A stretch of 9,337 nucleotides of DNA, taken from the NCBI GenBank assembly GCA_002413145.1, contig DHWK01000079.1, positions 597 to 9,933 on the forward strand, in the 5' to 3' direction. Shown here in pieces: positions 6,069 through 9,337 of the stretch (its first letter is position 1; each line of letters starts with the position of its first letter). The stretch is from a bacterium UBP12_UBA5184 (GTDB lineage Bacteria > Vulcanimicrobiota > Vulcanimicrobiia > Vulcanimicrobiales > Vulcanimicrobiaceae). The position numbers and the translations under genes are program-made. Under the pieces are notes generated by a model. That model ran no database searches. It was not told where the DNA came from and saw only the letters and a program-made list of their open reading frames with translations.

Positions 6069-7118
6069 GTGCTTTTTCCGACGACGATTGCGGGCAGTCT
6101 GCCGAAGCCGGGCTGGCTTGCCGAGCCCGAGCGGCTGTGGCCCGAGTGGCGCCTAGCGGGTGACGAACTGCGCGAGGCGCAGCGCGACGCGACCCGGATC
6201 GCGTTGTTCGAACAGGACCGGGCCGGCATCGACCTCGTCACCGACGGCGAGCAGTCTCGCCGCCACTTCGTGCACGGCTTCGCTACGGCGCTCGCCGGCG
6301 TCGACGCGGCGAAGCTCGCGCGGCGCGGGATTCGCGACGACCGCTACCAGGTCGACTGCCCGACGATCACGGGTGAGGTGCGGCGGACCAAACCCGTGCA
6401 CGCCGACGAGATGCGCTTCGCCCGCGACGCGACGAGGCGCCGGCTGAAGATCACCATCCCGGGGCCGATGACGATCGTCGATACGCTCAACGACGAGCAT
6501 TATCGCGATCGGAAGACGGCGGCGTTCGCGTTCGCGCGCGCGATTCGCGAAGAGATCGAAGAGCTGGTCGCACTCGGCGTCGATACCGTCCAAATCGACG
6601 AACCAGCCTTCAACGTCTACTTCGACGAAGTCGAAGCGTGGGGCGTTGCGGCGCTCGATGCCTGCATCGAGGGCGTGCGCTGCCCGACGATCGTCCACGT
6701 CTGCTACGGCTACGGCGTCGACGCGAACGTCAAATGGAAAGCGAAACTCGGCCCGGAGTGGGATCAGTATGCTCGCATCTTCCCGTTCTTGGCTCAGAGC
6801 AAGGTGGGCGCCGTCTCGCTCGAGTTGGCGGGCTCGCACGTCCCGCTGCGCATCCTGGGTCTGCTCGGCGAGAAAGTGGCCGCGATCGGCGTGATCGACG
6901 TCGCGACCGAGCGCGTCGAGACCCCGCACGACGTCGCGGCGACGATCGAACTCGCGCGAGGCTACTTACCCGATGAGCGCATCATGTGTTCGACCAATTG
7001 CGGGATGGCGCCGATGGGTCGCGCCGCCGCGTATGCCAAACTGCGCGCGCTCGGCGAGGGGGCGGCGCTGGCCCGCGCCGCAGCGCTCAGCGTTGGTCCC
7101 GCACCCGCCGCGACTTGA
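6069..7118 (+). CDS. Core MetE-type, zinc-dependent methyltransferase (C-terminal domain only)
   Basis: Homologue of the catalytic C-terminal half of cobalamin-independent methionine synthase, predicted to methylate homocysteine. It is 349 residues, against about 750 in E. coli MetE, so the N-terminal half is missing by design: the N-terminus TTIAGSLPKP (5-14) is the normal domain start. Zinc ligands by homology are His210 and Cys212 (HVCYG), Glu252 (LELAGS) and Cys311 (STNCGM). QIDEPA at 175-180 holds the conserved acidic pair near the substrate amino group. Short MetE proteins in methanogens and Dehalococcoides take the methyl group from a corrinoid donor rather than polyglutamyl-methyltetrahydrofolate; by analogy this one may do so too. 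The start GTG at 6069 lacks a clear Shine-Dalgarno. Its 3' end overlaps the convergent ligase gene by 32 bases. Alternatives are another MetE-fold thiol methyltransferase or an epoxyalkane:coenzyme M transferase-like enzyme. Confidence 0.85.
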   Translation: MLFPTTIAGSLPKPGWLAEPERLWPEWRLAGDELREAQRDATRIALFEQDRAGIDLVTDGEQSRRHFVHGFATALAGVDAAKLARRGIRDDRYQVDCPTITGEVRRTKPVHADEMRFARDATRRRLKITIPGPMTIVDTLNDEHYRDRKTAAFAFARAIREEIEELVALGVDTVQIDEPAFNVYFDEVEAWGVAALDACIEGVRCPTIVHVCYGYGVDANVKWKAKLGPEWDQYARIFPFLAQSKVGAVSLELAGSHVPLRILGLLGEKVAAIGVIDVATERVETPHDVAATIELARGYLPDERIMCSTNCGMAPMGRAAAYAKLRALGEGAALARAAALSVGPAPAAT

Positions 7119-8463
7119 GATCGGTCCGAGCCAGCGAACCGGCCTCGCAGAGTTCGAGTCCGGCGCGGAGCCCGGTCTTGCGCTTGAGTTCGGCGCGGAC
7201 GCGCTCGACGAGGCCCTCGCGCGAAACACCTGGTGCGACTTCAACGCGCACGTCGAGTTCGTCCATATGTTGCCGGCGCGAGAGGACGATCTCGAATTCG
7301 GTGCCGAGCGCCTCGAACGAACGCAAGACCTCTTCGATCGCGCTCGGGTAGACGTTTTCGCCGCGGATGACGAGCATGTCGTCGATGCGCCCGATGATGC
7401 CCGATGGAAAGCGCGGATAGGTGCGCCCGCAGGCACACGGCGCATCGGTCCATTCGGCGTAATCGCCGGAGATCAGGCGAATCATCGGTTGCGTCGTCCG
7501 TTCGAGCTGCGTGTAGACGGGCGTCCCGCGCGCTCCGAACGGGACGCGCCGCCACGTCTTTGGGTCGCAGAGTTCGGTGTAGACGAAATCTTGCCACAGA
7601 TGCATCCCGGTGCGCTCGGAACATTCGGCGAGATTCATCCAAGGCGTCACTTCGCCCATGCTCCCGCTATCGATGCAGATCGCACCGAACGTCGCTTCGA
7701 TGAAGCGCTTGGTCGCGGGGATGCCCGCGCCGGGCTCGCCGGAGAAAAACATTATGCGCAAACCGAGGCTTGCCGGATCGACGCCTTCGGCACGCGCGGT
7801 CTCGGCGAGGCGCAGCGCGTACGACGGCGTCCCGTAGAAGGCGCTCGGGCGCATCTGTTTGATCCAACTGATCGCCTGCAGCGTCTGCCCCGATACGCCC
7901 GCTCCGAATGGAAACGCGGCGGCGCCGAGGCGTTCGGTTCCGGCTAGCGCGCCCCACGAGCCGACGTACAACGAGAAGATCGAACAGATGATGACCACGT
8001 CGTGCGGACGGATCCCCATCGACCACATGACGTGCGCGTGCGCCTCGCGGATCGCCGCGAGGTCCTGAGCGCTCCACGCAAACGCGGTCGGCCGGCCGCT
8101 CGTCCCCGACGTGCCGTGAATCCGTACGATCTCCTCGCGCTTGGTGCACAGGTACGAACCAAACGGCGGATATTCGGCCTGATCGGCGCGCAGGTCGGCC
8201 TTTTGAATCGTCGGGACCCGTTCGAAATCGGCGAGCGAGCGGATGTCGCCGGGTTCGAGGCCGGCGCGTTGCCAGCGTGTGCGATAAAACGGCGCGCGCT
8301 CCCAGGCGTAGCGCATCAGCGCTCGGATTTTGCCGAGCACGACGGCGTCGCGCTCTTGCGCCGGCATCGTCTCGCGCGGACGATCCCAGTATTTCTCGCC
8401 TGGGGGCGGGCGGTATGCGGGGTCGTAGCGCGGCGGCCAGAGGCCGGATTCGGTGACGATCAC
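7087..8463 (-). CDS. PaaK-family AMP-forming acyl-CoA ligase (phenylacetate- or 2-hydroxyisobutyrate-CoA ligase-like)
   Basis: Adenylate-forming enzyme that activates a carboxylic acid to its CoA thioester with ATP; cytoplasmic. It has 458 residues. The N-terminal YWDRP...APFYRTRW pattern (25-64) is PaaK-like. Core motifs are P-loop GTSGTSGRP at 117-125, FYGTPSYAL at 209-217, DSGSMGE at 265-271, SGDY at 332-335, a CACGRTYPR segment at 343-351, the hinge region GRIDDMLVIRGENVYPS at 358-374, and C-terminal ARTDLKSRRV with catalytic Lys450. The start is GTG at 8463, overlapping the stop of the B12-subunit gene by four bases (GTGA). The substrate is not readable from sequence. Its operon partners, a B12 mutase subunit and MeaB-type chaperone, point to a small branched or hydroxy acid fed to a CoA mutase, as with the 2-hydroxyisobutyrate-CoA ligase of Aquincola tertiaricarbonis. 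Phenylacetate remains possible given hpaEF nearby. Confidence 0.87.
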   Translation of the reverse strand: MIVTESGLWPPRYDPAYRPPPGEKYWDRPRETMPAQERDAVVLGKIRALMRYAWERAPFYRTRWQRAGLEPGDIRSLADFERVPTIQKADLRADQAEYPPFGSYLCTKREEIVRIHGTSGTSGRPTAFAWSAQDLAAIREAHAHVMWSMGIRPHDVVIICSIFSLYVGSWGALAGTERLGAAAFPFGAGVSGQTLQAISWIKQMRPSAFYGTPSYALRLAETARAEGVDPASLGLRIMFFSGEPGAGIPATKRFIEATFGAICIDSGSMGEVTPWMNLAECSERTGMHLWQDFVYTELCDPKTWRRVPFGARGTPVYTQLERTTQPMIRLISGDYAEWTDAPCACGRTYPRFPSGIIGRIDDMLVIRGENVYPSAIEEVLRSFEALGTEFEIVLSRRQHMDELDVRVEVAPGVSREGLVERVRAELKRKTGLRAGLELCEAGSLARTDLKSRRVRDQR

Positions 8464-8894
8464 GGCGCGGGCGAGGCCGAGGCGGCGCGCTTGCCGGCGC
8501 GGCCGAACTCGCTGACGATGCGCTCGATCCCAGCGATGAGGTCTTGGGTCGTCGCCTCCGCATCGAAAATTTCGCGCACGCCGAGGACCTTGAGTTTCGG
8601 GACGTCGTCGGCTTGAATCACGCCGCCGCCGACGACGCAGATGTCGTCGACGCCGCGCTCGCCGAGCAGCTTCATGATCCGCGGAAAGACCGTCATGTGC
8701 GCTCCGGAGAGGATGCTTATGCCGATGACGTCGACGTCTTCCTGAACCGCCGCGGTCACGATCATCTCGGGCGTTTGATGGAGTCCCGTGTAGACGACTT
8801 CCATCCCGGCATCGCGCAACGCGCGCGCGACGATCTTGGCGCCGCGATCGTGGCCGTCGAGGCCGGGCTTGGCGACCAGCACTTTAATCGGCAT
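8460..8894 (-). CDS. B12-binding small subunit of an acyl-CoA mutase (methylmalonyl-CoA or 2-hydroxyisobutyryl-CoA mutase type)
   Basis: A 144-residue stand-alone cobalamin-binding domain that pairs with a separate large catalytic subunit to make an adenosylcobalamin-dependent carbon-skeleton mutase. KVLVAKPGLDGHDRGAK (4-20) carries the DxHxxG motif: Asp13, His15 (lower axial cobalt ligand) and Gly18. VIGISILSGAHM (56-67) and VVGGGVI (87-93) are the other two conserved cobalamin-binding loops. The Rossmann-like order is intact. After residue 132 the tail is Ala/Arg/Ser/Pro-rich and probably disordered. ATG at 8894 has a strong GGAGG 6 bases upstream, inside the end of the GTPase gene, which it overlaps by 11 bases. 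The large subunit is not in the window and may lie beyond the right edge. Family certain; substrate undetermined. Confidence 0.93.
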   Translation of the reverse strand: MPIKVLVAKPGLDGHDRGAKIVARALRDAGMEVVYTGLHQTPEMIVTAAVQEDVDVIGISILSGAHMTVFPRIMKLLGERGVDDICVVGGGVIQADDVPKLKVLGVREIFDAEATTQDLIAGIERIVSEFGRAGKRAASASPAP

Positions 8895-9337
8895 GGATGA
8901 CCTCCGCGAGAGCGTACACCAGGAGTTCCTCGCGCGCCTCGCCGCGCGTCAGTTCACCCATGCGCAAGCGTTCGAGCACCGCGCGGCCGCGCGGCTCTTC
9001 GAGCACCGCCAGCGCACGCCGAACGGCGGCGTCGCGAATATTGCGCACGACCTCGAAACGAACGGCCCGTTCGGCGTTGCTCGACTCGTTCGCTCGCGCC
9101 GCCGCTAGCGCGAGCATCAGGTCGTCGACCCCGCTGCCGTCGCTGGCCACCGTCTGGAGCACCGCGACGTTGCGCCCGCTCTCGCGCACCATGTGCTTGA
9201 GGTCGACCGCGGTGCGATTCGCGCCGGGCCGGTCGGCCATGTTGACGACGAAGAGGTCCGCGATCTCGGTGAGCCCGGCCTTGATCGTCTGGACGCTGTC
9301 GCCGAGCGCCGGCACGGTCACGACGACGACGACGTCG
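8884..9337 (-). CDS. meaB: MeaB/MeaH-type GTPase chaperone of a B12 mutase (5' end cut by window edge)
   Basis: G3E-family (MeaB/ArgK) GTPase that gates cobalamin loading and protects the partner mutase. About 150 C-terminal residues are visible of a usual 310-330; Walker A and switch regions lie beyond the edge. The visible part begins DVVVVVTVPALGDSVQTIKA, followed by EIADLFVVNMADRPGANRT, the MeaB G4 region. The G4 motif reads NMAD instead of NKxD; I checked the codon at 9238-9240 and it is ATG on the minus strand. The C-terminal part (RGRAVLERLRMGELTRGEA) is the helical dimerisation arm. The stop is TAA at 8884. A GTG at 9321 is an internal valine codon, not the start. It is the upstream member of a three-gene overlapping unit with the mutase subunit and the ligase, which supports a dedicated chaperone role. 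Confidence 0.9.
   Translation of the reverse strand, partial: DVVVVVTVPALGDSVQTIKAGLTEIADLFVVNMADRPGANRTAVDLKHMVRESGRNVAVLQTVASDGSGVDDLMLALAAARANESSNAERAVRFEVVRNIRDAAVRRALAVLEEPRGRAVLERLRMGELTRGEAREELLVYALAEVIHAD
8901..8905 (-). promoter_or_regulatory. Ribosome binding site of the B12-subunit gene, inside the MeaB-type gene
   Basis: On the minus strand GGAGG precedes the ATG at 8894 by 6 bases and lies within the last codons of the GTPase gene. It fixes the start and shows that the 11-base overlap is real. Confidence 0.75.

Noticed and set aside
6153..6929. Minus-strand frame opposite the core metE gene
   Set aside because: It is antisense to a gene with intact zinc-site motifs; the translation is Asp/Arg-rich with no recognisable domain.
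9321..9336. GAC trinucleotide run at the right edge, possible microsatellite
   Set aside because: It encodes the run of valines in the DVVVVVTVPALGD strand expected in MeaB proteins, so it is coding constraint rather than a repeat element.

Overview
This is a gene-dense, high-G+C bacterial window (visibly well above 60% G+C, strong G/C third-position bias) with ten protein genes. Almost no non-coding DNA is present and no gap exceeds 85 bases. I see no RNA gene, insertion sequence, CRISPR array or long repeat. Genes at both edges are cut: typA at the left and a meaB-type GTPase at the right. The gene set does not settle the phylum. The mix of GTG starts, 4-base stop/start overlaps and a two-subunit B12 mutase resembles genomes of uncultivated high-G+C lineages such as Eremiobacterota (WPS-2). 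That is a weak inference, and Armatimonadota, Chloroflexota or Actinomycetota-like hosts are not excluded.

Left block, minus strand, read right to left: dtd (D-aminoacyl-tRNA deacylase), a multi-pass membrane protein, a winged-helix regulator, uppS (undecaprenyl diphosphate synthase) and typA/bipA (ribosome-associated GTPase). The membrane protein, regulator and uppS are linked by 4-base overlaps. A perfect 17-bp dyad lies between dtd and the membrane protein and is a candidate operator for the regulator. A consensus TATAAT lies just before typA.

Middle block, plus strand, divergent from dtd: hpaE-hpaF, encoding two consecutive steps of homoprotocatechuate (4-hydroxyphenylacetate) meta-cleavage. 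Next comes a 60-residue SmtA/BmtA-type metallothionein with an altered ligand set, then a 349-residue 'core' MetE-type methyltransferase without the usual N-terminal domain.

Right block, minus strand, read right to left: a MeaB/MeaH-type GTPase, the B12-binding small subunit of an acyl-CoA mutase, and a PaaK-family acyl-CoA ligase, all overlapping. Chaperone, mutase subunit and ligase in one unit match the layout known for 2-hydroxyisobutyryl-CoA mutase gene clusters as well as a methylmalonyl-CoA mutase system. The catalytic large subunit, which would decide between them, is not in the window. The ligase gene converges on and overlaps the end of the core metE gene by 32 bases.

Most genes are recognisable members of known families. 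The items most worth following are the mutase-ligase operon, the NMAD G4 motif in the MeaB-type GTPase, the unusual metallothionein, the stand-alone core MetE and the 17-bp dyad.
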